Shown piece by piece: positions 34,805 through 43,850 of a stretch of DNA of 64,000 nucleotides. The DNA is from Amycolatopsis mediterranei (lineage in GTDB: Bacteria > Actinomycetota > Actinomycetes > Mycobacteriales > Pseudonocardiaceae). The stretch's first letter is position 1; each line of letters begins with the position of its first letter. Position numbers and translations under genes: made by a program. A model generated the notes under the pieces. That model did no database searches, had not been told where the DNA came from, and saw nothing but the letters and a program-made list of their open reading frames with translations. The stretch lies in contig NZ_CP100416.1 of assembly GCF_026017845.1 (NCBI RefSeq), forward strand, positions 8,574,627 through 8,638,626, in the 5' to 3' direction.

Positions 34805-35140
34805 ATGGACAATCCCGCTGTTGACGACGAACTGTGGGCGGAGTTCCACCGGGTGGTGAACATGACCTCGCGCGAGCTGGAGGACTGGCTGCGCACCCGC
34901 GACGCGGGCCCGGAGGCCGAGCCGCTCCCCGACGAGGCGGGCCCGCCGACGGGCCACCAGGTGCTGGGCGTCCTGCGCAAGCGGCGGTCCGACGTGGACG
35001 ACCGCGACGCGGACGTGATGCGCAAGGTGGTCGACCGGGTGCACTCCGAGCGCCGCGACGACCTGGAACCCACCGCCGGCGAGGCCCACTGGCGGCACCG
35101 GCTCATGTCGATCGGCCACGACCCGCTCAAGCCCGCCTGA
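34805..35140 (+). CDS. DUF3140 protein
   Basis: This 111-aa actinobacterial protein of unknown function has the DUF3140 pattern: DDELWAEFHRVVNMTSRELEDWLRT, GHQVLGVLRKRRSDVDDRDADVMRKVVDRV and HWRHRLMSIGHDPLK. It is charged and probably cytosolic. It converges on the arabinogalactan operon, with a long palindrome between them. Confidence 0.9.
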   Translation: MDNPAVDDELWAEFHRVVNMTSRELEDWLRTRDAGPEAEPLPDEAGPPTGHQVLGVLRKRRSDVDDRDADVMRKVVDRVHSERRDDLEPTAGEAHWRHRLMSIGHDPLKPA

Positions 35141-35149
35141 CCAGAGCGC

Positions 35150-35235
35150 CCCAATGTGGCCTTCGGTGCGTTGAACGCACCGAAGGCCACATTGGGTGCG
35201 TTCAACGCAACCAAGGCCACCTTGGGGCGCTTGGG
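35150..35235. repeat. Long near-perfect palindromic repeat between convergent genes
   Basis: Arms 35150-35172 and 35174-35196 are perfect 23-nt inverted repeats around a single base, built on AATGTGGCCTTCGGTGCGTT. A second dyad (TGCGTT-C-AACGCA, 35197-35209) and a degenerate third module ending AAGGCCACCTTGGGGCGC follow. Its position between convergent stops suggests it works as a two-way terminator. The modular structure suggests a mobile or REP-like repeat family; I recall similar elements as abundant in Amycolatopsis, which needs checking. Confidence 0.85.
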
Positions 35236-35242
35236 CCGGTCG

Positions 35243-37228
35243 TCAGCCGGCGATGGCCTGCCGGCGCTGGTTGGGCCCGTTGGTCGGCTTGTACAGGCCG
35301 ATCCGGGCGCCGTCCGCACGGGACTCGCCCGTGACGTCGAGCAGCTGCCCGGTCGCCGCGTTGACGAACGTCCAGGTGCCGTCACCGGTGGTGGACAGTG
35401 TCCACTGCGCCGCCGGGTCGCACGGTCCCGCCGCGGCCAGGGTCACCGCGCCGCCTGCCGTGGCGAGCACCTGGCCCGTGCCGGTGTTGGTGATGGTGAA
35501 CCGGTCGCGGTTGCCGTAGCGGCCCGTGCGGTCGGTGAGCGTCCAGCGCTGCGCCGTCGCCGAAGCGTCCGTCGTGCGCTGGACCAGCGAGCCGTTCTCC
35601 GCCGACAGCGACTTGCCGCTCTGCACGCCGGTGAAGGTGACCGGCCGGCCCGAGCCGAGGCCCGTGCCGGGCGCCGTCGAGGAGACGCCGTCGACGAGGA
35701 AGCTCGTCACCGAACGCGCCGGCACCCGCAGCGTCGCCTTGCCCGCGGTCACCCGCACCGGCTTGCCCCGCTTCAGCGCCCCGGTGACGTCGGTGACGAC
35801 CGGCGTCACCGAAGCGCCGGGCCGGACGTTCCGGAAACCGGACAGGTCCAGCGTGACGTCCTGATCGGTGGTGTCCGCGTTGGTGTGCACGACTGTCGCC
35901 AGGTCCTCGCCGCGCATCGCGGCCGTCGACGCGGTGTCGTTCACCCCGACCAGCCGGTCACCCGGCTTGATGTAGTGGGTGAAGTTGCGCATGGTGTTGA
36001 ACTTCGTGTTCGTCTTGATCTGGCAGGTCTGCAGCGTGGCGTTCTTCGGGCAGTCGAACGGGACCTGGATCTCGCCCCAGTTCATCCCGGCCGCGGACTC
36101 CCCGCCCGGCTTCATGTTGTTGTAGTCCTCGATCGGCTGCCAGCTGACCCACGCGCTCGGCTCGAGCAGCCGCAGGTCGTCGGTGATCTGCTTGGCCATC
36201 CCGAGGCCGGGGTCCATGTCCGTGAAGTCCTGCCGGTCCAGCCAGCTGCCGCCGACCTCGCTCATCCACAACGGCTTGCCGCCGCCCTTGGCCAGATCGC
36301 GCGGGACCGGCCGGTTGCCGGTGCCGTAGGTGTGCACGTTGAGCCGGCCCGCCGCCGCGCGGGCGTCGGCCGACCAGCCGGCCCAGTCCGCGGCGAAGAT
36401 GTCCGGGTTGGTCTCGTCGGGCGCGGAGACGATCGCCCGCGAGCCGGCCGCCTTCAGAGCTCCGGCCATCGCCGGGATCAGCTGCGACTGGACCGACGGG
36501 CCGATGTGCGCGCCTTCCTGCCGCCCGCCGGTCGGGTTGCCGTCGGCTCCGAGCGCGGTCTTCCAGTAGTTCGTGTTGGGCTCGTTCAGCGGGTTCACCG
36601 ACGCGAACTTGATGCCGTGCGCGCGTTCGAGGGTCCGCACGACCTGCGTCAGGTACGCGGTGAAGTCGCCGATCTTGTCGGAGCGCAGCTGTTCGTCGGT
36701 GGCGTTGAAGCCGCCCGAGACGTACCCGGACACGGTCTGGAAGTACGGCGGCGAGTTGCTGAACGCCTCCCACTTCGTGACCCGGTTCTTGATCTTGTCG
36801 AGCCACCAGCGCTGGTTCGGGTCGGCCTTCGGGTCGAACTCGGCGGCGTCGCCGGGCGTCCACCAGTCCTTGTCGGCGCGGGTGGTGCCGGCCGGCGCCT
36901 TCCACCAGCCCGGGACCGCCGCGCCCGGACGCAGGTACGCCGGGACGTCGGGGGCGTTGCCGCCGCCGACGTTGAACCGGGCGATGTTCAGGTTCAGCCC
37001 GTCGGGGCCGAACACCAGGTCCGCCAGCTTGTTCCGGACCGCGTCGGGGTAGCCGCCGGTCGCCTCGGCCATCCACGCCAGGCTGGCGCCCCACCCGTCG
37101 AACGGCTGCTGCCGGTAGGTCGGGTCCGGCTTCACGGTGACCGAGGTGGCGGCCTCGGCGGGCGCGGCGGCCAGCCCGATCGCCACGATCGGTACACAAA
37201 GGACGGTGAGCAAACGCCGCAGGTTCAT
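35243..37228 (-). CDS. Secreted GH30 endo-beta-1,6-galactanase-like hydrolase with ricin-type lectin module
   Basis: This 661-aa exported enzyme has a signal peptide ending AEAAT. The GH30 catalytic domain starts YRQQPFDGWGASLAWMAEA and has the acid/base Glu in VNPLNEPNTNYW and the nucleophile Glu in LWMSEVGGSW. A beta-sandwich follows, and the last 130 residues form a ricin-type beta-trefoil (SAQRWTL-like repeats). It resembles GH30 subfamily 5 endo-beta-1,6-galactanases. It is the last gene of the operon and the only glycosidase in it with a signal peptide. It should attack galactan side chains outside the cell. Confidence 0.88.
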   Translation of the reverse strand: MNLRRLLTVLCVPIVAIGLAAAPAEAATSVTVKPDPTYRQQPFDGWGASLAWMAEATGGYPDAVRNKLADLVFGPDGLNLNIARFNVGGGNAPDVPAYLRPGAAVPGWWKAPAGTTRADKDWWTPGDAAEFDPKADPNQRWWLDKIKNRVTKWEAFSNSPPYFQTVSGYVSGGFNATDEQLRSDKIGDFTAYLTQVVRTLERAHGIKFASVNPLNEPNTNYWKTALGADGNPTGGRQEGAHIGPSVQSQLIPAMAGALKAAGSRAIVSAPDETNPDIFAADWAGWSADARAAAGRLNVHTYGTGNRPVPRDLAKGGGKPLWMSEVGGSWLDRQDFTDMDPGLGMAKQITDDLRLLEPSAWVSWQPIEDYNNMKPGGESAAGMNWGEIQVPFDCPKNATLQTCQIKTNTKFNTMRNFTHYIKPGDRLVGVNDTASTAAMRGEDLATVVHTNADTTDQDVTLDLSGFRNVRPGASVTPVVTDVTGALKRGKPVRVTAGKATLRVPARSVTSFLVDGVSSTAPGTGLGSGRPVTFTGVQSGKSLSAENGSLVQRTTDASATAQRWTLTDRTGRYGNRDRFTITNTGTGQVLATAGGAVTLAAAGPCDPAAQWTLSTTGDGTWTFVNAATGQLLDVTGESRADGARIGLYKPTNGPNQRRQAIAG

Positions 37229-37263
37229 CGTCGAAACTGCCCTTCGGTGCGGTGGGGACTTTC

Positions 37264-39018
37264 TCAGGCCTCGGTGTGGCCGAGCAGCGGCCGCGGCACG
37301 AACCGGGCCGCGGGGTCGAGCATCGTGCCGAGTTCGAGCACGACGAGTTCGTTGGCACCGGCCCGGACCACCGGGCGCGGCACGTACAACGTCCGTTGCG
37401 GCCCCCGCCGCCAGTACCGGCCGAGCGCGAAGCCGTTGAGCCACGCAACGCCCTTGCCCCACTCCCCGGTGTCGAGGAAGAGGTCGGCAGGCTCGTCGAG
37501 GTCGATCTCGGTGCGCAGCACCACCGGCCCGGCCACCGCACCCGTCACGGACTCCGGCGCGGGCGGCCGCAGCGCGGGCAGCGCGGCCAGGTCGAGCGGC
37601 AGCACGTCCCAGCCGGCCAGCGGCTCGCCCTGCAGCGACGCCCCGCCGATGATGCCCTTCGCCTCGCCGATGCGCGGGCCGTAGTCGACGCGGCCCTGGT
37701 CCTCGACCAGCACCAGCAGCTCGCCGCGGCCACGCGGCAGCGGGATCGCGCGCTCGTGGTGGTCCCGGCTGAGCGTGCCCACCAGGTCGCCGTCGAAGAA
37801 CACCGTGGCGCGGTCGCGGACCTCGCCGAAGGTCAGCACCCCGGACCGGTCCCCCTCGACGGCACAGCGCAGCAGCGCGAGCTGCGGCATCGGCGTCAGG
37901 TCGTCGAACGCGGGCAGTTCCTCGTGGAACTCCCAGGTGCCCCAGCGTTCCGGCGCGTCGAGCAGCCGGACCGGGTCGCCGAGCACCCCGGACGGCGTCG
38001 GCGCGGGCCGCGCCGGCGGCGGGACCGTGTCGGGCACCTTGTGGTAGCGGGCGATCACGTCCCGGAAGGCGTGGTACTTCGGCGTCGGGTCGCCGGCTTC
38101 GTCCAGCGGCGCGTCGTAGTCGTAGGAGGTGATCAGCGGCTGGTAGACGCCCTTGTCGTTGGCGCCGTTGGTGAGGCCGAAGTTGGTGCCGCCGTGGAAC
38201 ATGTAGAGGTTGACCGACGCGCCCGCGGCGAGCAGCGCGTCGAGCTCCGCCGCCGAGTCCGCGGCCGAGGTCGTGTGGTGGTGCGCGCCCCAGTGGTCGA
38301 ACCAGCCGTTCCAGAACTCGCTGCACATCAGCGGCCCGGTCGGCTGGTGCGCGCGCAGGATCGCCAGCCGCGCCTCGGCGCCGGACCCGAACGACGCGGT
38401 GCGGTGCAGCCCGTCGAGGCTGCCCGCTTCCAGCATCTCCGGCGTCGGCTGGTCCACTGTGGTCAGTGGCACGGTGACGCCGGCTTCGCGCGTGTGCTCG
38501 GCAAGCGCTTTCAGGTAGCGCTTGTCGTCGCCGAACGCCCCATATTCGTTTTCCACCTGGACCAGCAGCACCGGCCCGCCGCGGTCGATCTGGTGCGGGA
38601 CGACGACCTCGTACACCTTCGTGAGGTACTCGCGGACGGCGTCCAGGTACTTCGGCTCGTACCGGCGCACCCCGACCGACGGGTCGCGGAACAGCCACGC
38701 GGGCAGCCCGCCGTTGTCCCACTCGGCGCAGATGTACGGGCCGGGCCGCACGATCGCGTACATCCCGGCATCGGCCACGAGCCGCAGGAAGCGGTCGAGG
38801 TCGAGGCCGCCCGACAGGTCGAACGTGCCGGGTTCGGGGGCGTGCGCGTTCCACGCCACGTACGTCTCGATGGTGTTGAGCCCCATCCGCCGGGCCTTGT
38901 CGATCCGGTCGGCCCACAGGTCCGGGTGCACCCGGAAGTAGTGCAGGGCGCCGGACAGGATGCGGAACGGGCGCCCGTCGAGCAGGAAGTCGTGCTCCCC
39001 GATGGCGAACTCAGGCAT
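37264..39018 (-). CDS. GH35 beta-galactosidase
   Basis: This 584-aa GH35 enzyme has RILSGALHYFR near the start, the acid/base Glu in VQVENEYGAFG and the nucleophile Glu in MCSEFWNGWFDHWG. A jelly-roll C-terminal region contains KGVAWLNGFALGRYW. There is no signal peptide, so it should act in the cytoplasm on imported galacto-oligosaccharides. Its start overlaps the GH51 gene end by 8 bp, and the GH30 gene follows after 35 bp. Confidence 0.95.
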   Translation of the reverse strand: MPEFAIGEHDFLLDGRPFRILSGALHYFRVHPDLWADRIDKARRMGLNTIETYVAWNAHAPEPGTFDLSGGLDLDRFLRLVADAGMYAIVRPGPYICAEWDNGGLPAWLFRDPSVGVRRYEPKYLDAVREYLTKVYEVVVPHQIDRGGPVLLVQVENEYGAFGDDKRYLKALAEHTREAGVTVPLTTVDQPTPEMLEAGSLDGLHRTASFGSGAEARLAILRAHQPTGPLMCSEFWNGWFDHWGAHHHTTSAADSAAELDALLAAGASVNLYMFHGGTNFGLTNGANDKGVYQPLITSYDYDAPLDEAGDPTPKYHAFRDVIARYHKVPDTVPPPARPAPTPSGVLGDPVRLLDAPERWGTWEFHEELPAFDDLTPMPQLALLRCAVEGDRSGVLTFGEVRDRATVFFDGDLVGTLSRDHHERAIPLPRGRGELLVLVEDQGRVDYGPRIGEAKGIIGGASLQGEPLAGWDVLPLDLAALPALRPPAPESVTGAVAGPVVLRTEIDLDEPADLFLDTGEWGKGVAWLNGFALGRYWRRGPQRTLYVPRPVVRAGANELVVLELGTMLDPAARFVPRPLLGHTEA

Positions 39019-40555
39019 TCGGGGCCGCCTGCGGGGTCAGCTGGAGCACGGTCCAGGACAGCGGTGGCAGTGTCACGGTGATGGTGGTCCCCCCGGGATC
39101 GGACGTCGTGACCGTGCCGGGTAGCGGCACCGGCCGGACCGGTTGTGCGTCGGCGGTGTTCACGGTGTGGCGGGTCTCGCCGTCGGGTGTGGTCAGCGTT
39201 TCGGCGGCGTAGACGCCGAACCGGGCGCCGCGCAGGCGGATCCGGACTTCGGTCGCGGACGCCGTGGCGCGGTTGGTCAGGAACACCGCGCCGCGCCCGG
39301 AGTCCTCGACCGTCGCGGCGGCGTCCACGAGGTCGACTTCGCCGTGCTGCGCGGTGCGCAGCCGCGCGCCTTCGACGCTCAGGCGCAGGCTCGCCCCGCC
39401 CGCAAGCGCGGCGACCTGCCGGAACGGGTGGAACGTCGTCTGCCGCCAGGCCGGGCCGCCGGGCTCGGAGCGGATCGGCGCGATGACGTTCACCAGCTGG
39501 GCCTGGTTCGCCATGGTGACGCGGTCGACGTTGCGCAGCAGGGAGCTCAGCAGCGAGCCGACGACGACCGCGTCGGTGACGGTGTAGGTGTCCTCGATGA
39601 TCCGCGGGTGCTCCCGCCAGCCGCCCGCGGCGAGCTTCGCCTGGTCGACCTCGTTCCAGCGGCGCAGGTCCCAGACGTTCCACTCGTCGACGCTGATCCC
39701 GATCTTCTTGTCGAGCCCCAGCTCGTCGAGCGTTTCGTCGATGACCCCGGCCGTCGTGGCGATGTACTGGTCCAGCGCGGCCGCGCTGGCCAGGTAGCTG
39801 TCGGTGTCGCCGTGCAGCTCCTGGTAGTAGGCGTGCAGCGAGATGTGGTCGACCAGCTCCGCGGTGTGGCGCAGCACCGTGCGCTCCCACGAGCCGAACG
39901 TCGGCATGTCGGCGTGCGAGCTGCCCGCGACGACCAGCTCGACACCCGGGTCGATCATCCGCATGAGCCGGGCGGTTTCCGCAGCGAGGCGGCCGTATTC
40001 GTCGGCCGTCTTGTGGCCGATCTGCCACGGGCCGTCCATCTCGTTGCCGAGGCACCACAGCTTGAACCCGAACGGGCGGTCGGCGCCGTTCGCGCGCCGC
40101 CGCTCGCTCAGTTCCGTGCCGCCGGCGTGGTTGCAGTACTCCAGGACGTCGGCCGCTTCCTGGATGCCGCGGGTGCCGAGGTTGACGGCGTACATCACCT
40201 CGGCACCCGCGGCTTCGGCCCACGCGACGAATTCGTGCAGGCCGAAGCGGTTGGGTTCCACGCTGTGCCACGCCGGGTCCAACCGGACCGGCCGGGTTTC
40301 GGCCGGTCCGACGCCGTCTTCCCAGCGGTAGCCGGAGACGAAGTTGCCACCGGGGTAGCGGAGCACGGTGGGCCCGAGTTCCCGGACCAGCTCCAGCACG
40401 TCGCCGCGGAAGCCGCGATCGTCCGAAGTGGAGTGACCGGGCTCGTACAGTCCGGTGTAGACGGACCGGCCCATGTGCTCGACGAACGAGCCGAAGAGGC
40501 GACGCGGGACCGGGCCGATGACCTGGCCCGCGTCGCCTTCGATGTGGACGGTCAT
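39011..40555 (-). CDS. GH51 alpha-L-arabinofuranosidase
   Basis: This 514-aa GH51 enzyme has GSFVEHMGRSVYTGLYEP, RYPGGNFVSGYRWEDGVGP, the acid/base Glu in KLWCLGNEMDGPWQIGHK and the nucleophile Glu in ISVDEWNVW, all at normal spacing. There is no signal peptide. It should release arabinose from imported arabino-oligosaccharides. The ATG at 40555 overlaps the stop of the binding-protein gene (ATGA), which couples their translation. Confidence 0.95.
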   Translation of the reverse strand: MTVHIEGDAGQVIGPVPRRLFGSFVEHMGRSVYTGLYEPGHSTSDDRGFRGDVLELVRELGPTVLRYPGGNFVSGYRWEDGVGPAETRPVRLDPAWHSVEPNRFGLHEFVAWAEAAGAEVMYAVNLGTRGIQEAADVLEYCNHAGGTELSERRRANGADRPFGFKLWCLGNEMDGPWQIGHKTADEYGRLAAETARLMRMIDPGVELVVAGSSHADMPTFGSWERTVLRHTAELVDHISLHAYYQELHGDTDSYLASAAALDQYIATTAGVIDETLDELGLDKKIGISVDEWNVWDLRRWNEVDQAKLAAGGWREHPRIIEDTYTVTDAVVVGSLLSSLLRNVDRVTMANQAQLVNVIAPIRSEPGGPAWRQTTFHPFRQVAALAGGASLRLSVEGARLRTAQHGEVDLVDAAATVEDSGRGAVFLTNRATASATEVRIRLRGARFGVYAAETLTTPDGETRHTVNTADAQPVRPVPLPGTVTTSDPGGTTITVTLPPLSWTVLQLTPQAAPNA

Positions 40556-41892
40556 CCCGCGCTGACCGTGAAGCCCTGCTGGTTGCCGTAGTCGACGATG
40601 GCCTGTTGCCAGGCCGCCAGCCCGGCGTCGAGGCCGGTGCCGTTCAGGTAGGCCTTGCCCGCGGTGTCGCTGAAGACGCTGTTGGCGTAGGTCTGGTACG
40701 GCAGGTAGCTCCAGCCCGGCGCGACGTCCTTCGACGCCTGCGTCAGCACCTGGTTGATCTTCTGGCCACCGAAGTACGGCACCTCCTGGTCGACGAACGC
40801 CGGCGAGGTCAGGTCGGCCGTGGTGGACGGGAAGCCGCCGCTCTTGATGAACGGCTGGACGCCGCCGCCGTGGTTGAGCCAGCGCACGAAGGCCGCGGCC
40901 AGCGGCGCGTTCTTGCTCTGCTTGACCACGGACTGCGCGCTGCCGCCGTTCTCCGCCGTCACCGGCTTGCCGTCGTAGGTCGGCATCGGCGCGACGGCCC
41001 ACTTGCCGGAGGCACCGGGCACGGACGAGATGAAGTTGCCCGGCATCCAGGCGCCGGTGACCAGGGACGAGACGGTGCCGTCACCGAGGGCGCGGAACCA
41101 GTCGTCGGACCACTCCTTGACCGGGGCGAGCAGCTTGCCCTGGATCATCTGGTCCCACAGCGCGGTCCACTTCTTGGTGCCCGCGTCGCCGAAGTTGACC
41201 TTCACGTTCTTGCCGTCGACGGCGAACGGGCGCCCGCCGGCCTGCCAGATCATGCTCAGCACGGCCCCGGGGTCACCGGTGTCCGAGGTCATGTACTTGG
41301 TGGGGTCGGCGGTGTGCAGCTTCTTCGCCGCTTCGATGTACTCGGCCCAGGTCTTCGGCACGGCGATGCCGTTCTTGTCGAAGACCTCCTTGTTGTAGAA
41401 CAGCGCCATCGGGCCGGAGTCCTGCGGGAGGCCGTAGACCCCGTTGCCGTTCTTCACCTGCGCCCACGTCGAGGCGCTGTAGTCCTTTTCGAACGAGCCG
41501 AAGCCGAACTGGTTGAGGTCGGCCAGTGAATCGGTCAGCGCGAACTGCGGGAGGGCGTAGTACTCGATCTGGGCGACGTCGGGGGCTCCCGAGCCGGCCT
41601 TGATCGCGTTCTGCAGCTTGGTGTACTCGTCCTTGTTGGTGCCCGCGTTGACGTAGTTGACCTTGACGTTCGGGTATTCCTTCTCGAACGCGGCCACCTG
41701 GTCCTTGGCGGACGGGGTCCAGCTCCAGTAGGTGATCTCCCCGCCGGCCTTGAGCGCGGCGTCGACGGAGTCCTGGGTGCCGGTGGCGGCGGCGGGCGCG
41801 GACGACGAGCCCCCGGACGAGCAGCCGACCGCCAGTGCGGCGGCCAGCGCCACGGCGGCAGCCGCCTTGGCGCGGGTGCGGAATCTTGACAT
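40552..41892 (-). CDS. ABC transporter sugar-binding lipoprotein
   Basis: This 446-aa type-1 extracellular binding protein has a lipobox ALAVGCSS and the family motifs ITYWSWTPS, GVYGLPQDSGPMALFYNKEVF and NGGSAQSVV. It should capture arabinogalactan-derived oligosaccharides. The ATG at 41892 is chosen because GAAGGGA lies 6 nt upstream; an ATG five codons earlier has no such site. It follows the permease by 49 bp. Confidence 0.95.
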   Translation of the reverse strand: MSRFRTRAKAAAAVALAAALAVGCSSGGSSSAPAAATGTQDSVDAALKAGGEITYWSWTPSAKDQVAAFEKEYPNVKVNYVNAGTNKDEYTKLQNAIKAGSGAPDVAQIEYYALPQFALTDSLADLNQFGFGSFEKDYSASTWAQVKNGNGVYGLPQDSGPMALFYNKEVFDKNGIAVPKTWAEYIEAAKKLHTADPTKYMTSDTGDPGAVLSMIWQAGGRPFAVDGKNVKVNFGDAGTKKWTALWDQMIQGKLLAPVKEWSDDWFRALGDGTVSSLVTGAWMPGNFISSVPGASGKWAVAPMPTYDGKPVTAENGGSAQSVVKQSKNAPLAAAFVRWLNHGGGVQPFIKSGGFPSTTADLTSPAFVDQEVPYFGGQKINQVLTQASKDVAPGWSYLPYQTYANSVFSDTAGKAYLNGTGLDAGLAAWQQAIVDYGNQQGFTVSAG

Positions 41893-41941
41893 CGAGTGTC
41901 CCTTCACAGCGGTGTGACGGCGGGTTTTACTGACGACGCTG

Positions 41942-42805
41942 CTACTGCTTGACGCTGCCGGCGCTCAGGCCCGATTGCCAGAACCGTTGCATGAGCAGGA
42001 AAGCGACGACTAGGGGGATGATCGTGAGCAACGACCCGGTGAGGACCAGGTTGAAGATCGGCTGGGCGCCGGCGCCGTTGGCCTGGGCGCTCCACTGGTT
42101 GAGCCCGACGGTCAGCGGGTACCACTTCGGCTCGCTGAGCATGATCAGCGGCAGGAAGTAGTTGTTCCACGTCTGCACCATCGTGAACAGCGTGACGGTG
42201 ATGATCCCGGGGACCAGCTGGCGCAGCGTGACGGTGAGGAAGATCCGGATCTCCCCGGCACCGTCGATCCGCGCCGCCTCCAGCAGCTCGTCGGGGATGG
42301 CGTCGGCGGCGTAGACCCAGATCAGGTACAGGCCGAACGGGCTGATCAGCGACGGGATGATGACCGCCAGCGGCGTGTTGGTCAGCCCGAGCTTGCTGAA
42401 CATCAGGAACGTCGGCACGGCCAGCGCCGTCGGCGGCACGGCCACGGCCCCGAGGACGACGGCGAACACCGCGCGGCGGCCGGGGAAGCGGTACTTGGCC
42501 AGCCCGTAGCCCGCGGCCGTGGCGAGGATCGTCGCGCCACCGGCCCCGACCACCACGTACAGCAGGGTGTTCCCGAGCCAGCGGAAGAAGATCCCGCCGT
42601 TGTAGGTGAACGTCTGGCCGATGTTGTCGAACAGCGCGAACGTGCCGCCGAAGGACAGCCCCGACGTCGAGAACAGGGCCGGCTGGGTCTTGCTCGCGTT
42701 GATCACCAGCCACACCAGCGGAACCAGGGTGTAGAGCAGGTAGAGCGCCATGAAGCCGGTGAGGACACGCGACTTGCGGGGTTGGGTCACCGAGAACGTG
42801 GCCAC
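41942..42805 (-). CDS. Carbohydrate ABC transporter permease (MalG type)
   Basis: This 287-aa inner-membrane permease has six predicted helices and the EAA loop EAARIDGAGEIRIFLTVTLRQLVPG, which docks an ATPase. It begins 1 bp after the partner permease stop. No ATPase is encoded in the operon. Actinobacterial CUT1 importers of this kind usually borrow a shared MsiK-type ATPase. Confidence 0.95.
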   Translation of the reverse strand: MATFSVTQPRKSRVLTGFMALYLLYTLVPLVWLVINASKTQPALFSTSGLSFGGTFALFDNIGQTFTYNGGIFFRWLGNTLLYVVVGAGGATILATAAGYGLAKYRFPGRRAVFAVVLGAVAVPPTALAVPTFLMFSKLGLTNTPLAVIIPSLISPFGLYLIWVYAADAIPDELLEAARIDGAGEIRIFLTVTLRQLVPGIITVTLFTMVQTWNNYFLPLIMLSEPKWYPLTVGLNQWSAQANGAGAQPIFNLVLTGSLLTIIPLVVAFLLMQRFWQSGLSAGSVKQ

Positions 42806-42806
42806 G

Positions 42807-43733
42807 TCACATCTCCTTCCGGGAGCCGCGCAGCTGCACGACGTAGGCGATGACCGCGGTGATCACGCCCATCACGATCGCGACGGTGGCGGAGTAGTTG
42901 TACTGCTGCCCGTTGAAGGAAAGGTTGTAGGCGTACATGTTCGGCGTGTAGAAGGTGCCGATCGTGTTCGGCACCAGGTTGCGCATGATGTTCGGCTCGT
43001 TGAACAGCTGGAAGCTGCCGATGATCGAGAAGATCGTCGCGACCACGATGGCGCCCCGGATCGCGGGGAGCTTGACCGACACGATCGTGCGGAACGTCCC
43101 GGCGCCGTCGATCGCGGCCGCCTCGAACAGTTCCTTGGGGATCACCTTCAGCGCGGAGTAGAAGATGAGCATGTTGTAGCCCACGAACTCCCACGTGACG
43201 ATGTTGCCGATCGACGTCAGCAGCCAGCTCGGCGACAACGGCTTGACCGCGGTGCCCAGCAGGTGGTTCAGGTCGGCGGCGAGTCCGAAGTGGTCACCGT
43301 AGATGAAGCCCCACATCAGCGCGGCGACCACGGCGGGGACCGCGTACGGCAGGAAGATCACGATCCGGAAGAACCCGGCGCCGTGCAGCCGGGCGCTGTC
43401 GATCGCCAGCGCCGCGATCAGCGCGAGCACCAGCATGATCGGCACCTGCACGGCGAGGAACACCAGCACGCGCCGGAAGGCCTCCCAGAACTTCGGGTCG
43501 CCGAAGACCTGGACGTAGTTGTCGGCGCCGACGAACACGGTGCCGCCGAAGAAGGCCTGGTCGCGGAAGAGGCTGAGCACGAACGCGTACACGACCGGCG
43601 CGACGAAGGTCAGCGCGAACACCAGCATGAAGGGGGCGACGAAGAGCCAGCCCCGCCATTTCCGCCGCGGCCGGCGGGCCGCGGGCGCCCGGCGTGCCGG
43701 CACCGGGGCGGGCGGAGCCGCTGTGGACGTCAT
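42807..43733 (-). CDS. Carbohydrate ABC transporter permease (MalF type)
   Basis: This 308-aa permease has an Arg/Pro/Ala-rich cytoplasmic N-terminus, six membrane helices (first WLFVAPFMLVFALTFVAPVVY) and the EAA loop EAAAIDGAGTFRTIVSVKLPAIRG. It is the first gene of the operon and divergent from the LacI regulator, with two mirrored operators between. Confidence 0.95.
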   Translation of the reverse strand: MTSTAAPPAPVPARRAPAARRPRRKWRGWLFVAPFMLVFALTFVAPVVYAFVLSLFRDQAFFGGTVFVGADNYVQVFGDPKFWEAFRRVLVFLAVQVPIMLVLALIAALAIDSARLHGAGFFRIVIFLPYAVPAVVAALMWGFIYGDHFGLAADLNHLLGTAVKPLSPSWLLTSIGNIVTWEFVGYNMLIFYSALKVIPKELFEAAAIDGAGTFRTIVSVKLPAIRGAIVVATIFSIIGSFQLFNEPNIMRNLVPNTIGTFYTPNMYAYNLSFNGQQYNYSATVAIVMGVITAVIAYVVQLRGSRKEM

Positions 43734-43777
43734 CGTCTCTCCGAGTGGTCATGCGGCCGGGCTATGGACCCGGCGTG

Positions 43778-43827
43778 ATGTTTACGTCAACATGGACGGC
43801 CGCAGAGTAACTTGTTGACGTAAACAT
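43778..43827. promoter_or_regulatory. Two mirrored LacI-type operators in the divergent promoter region
   Basis: ATGTTTACGTCAACA at 43778-43792 is repeated as its exact reverse complement TGTTGACGTAAACAT at 43813-43827. Each half is itself a near dyad of the form TGTTnACGTnAACA, typical of LacI-family operators. The two centres are 34 bp apart between the permease gene and lacI, so one regulator can control both directions. Confidence 0.9.
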
Positions 43828-43850
43828 GTCCAGGACACCAAGGAGTGACC

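Noticed and set aside
35243..38917. 1224-codon minus frame reading GH30 with a long N-terminal extension
   Set aside because: The extension is the wrong frame of the GH35 gene; GH30 starts with its own signal peptide at 37228.
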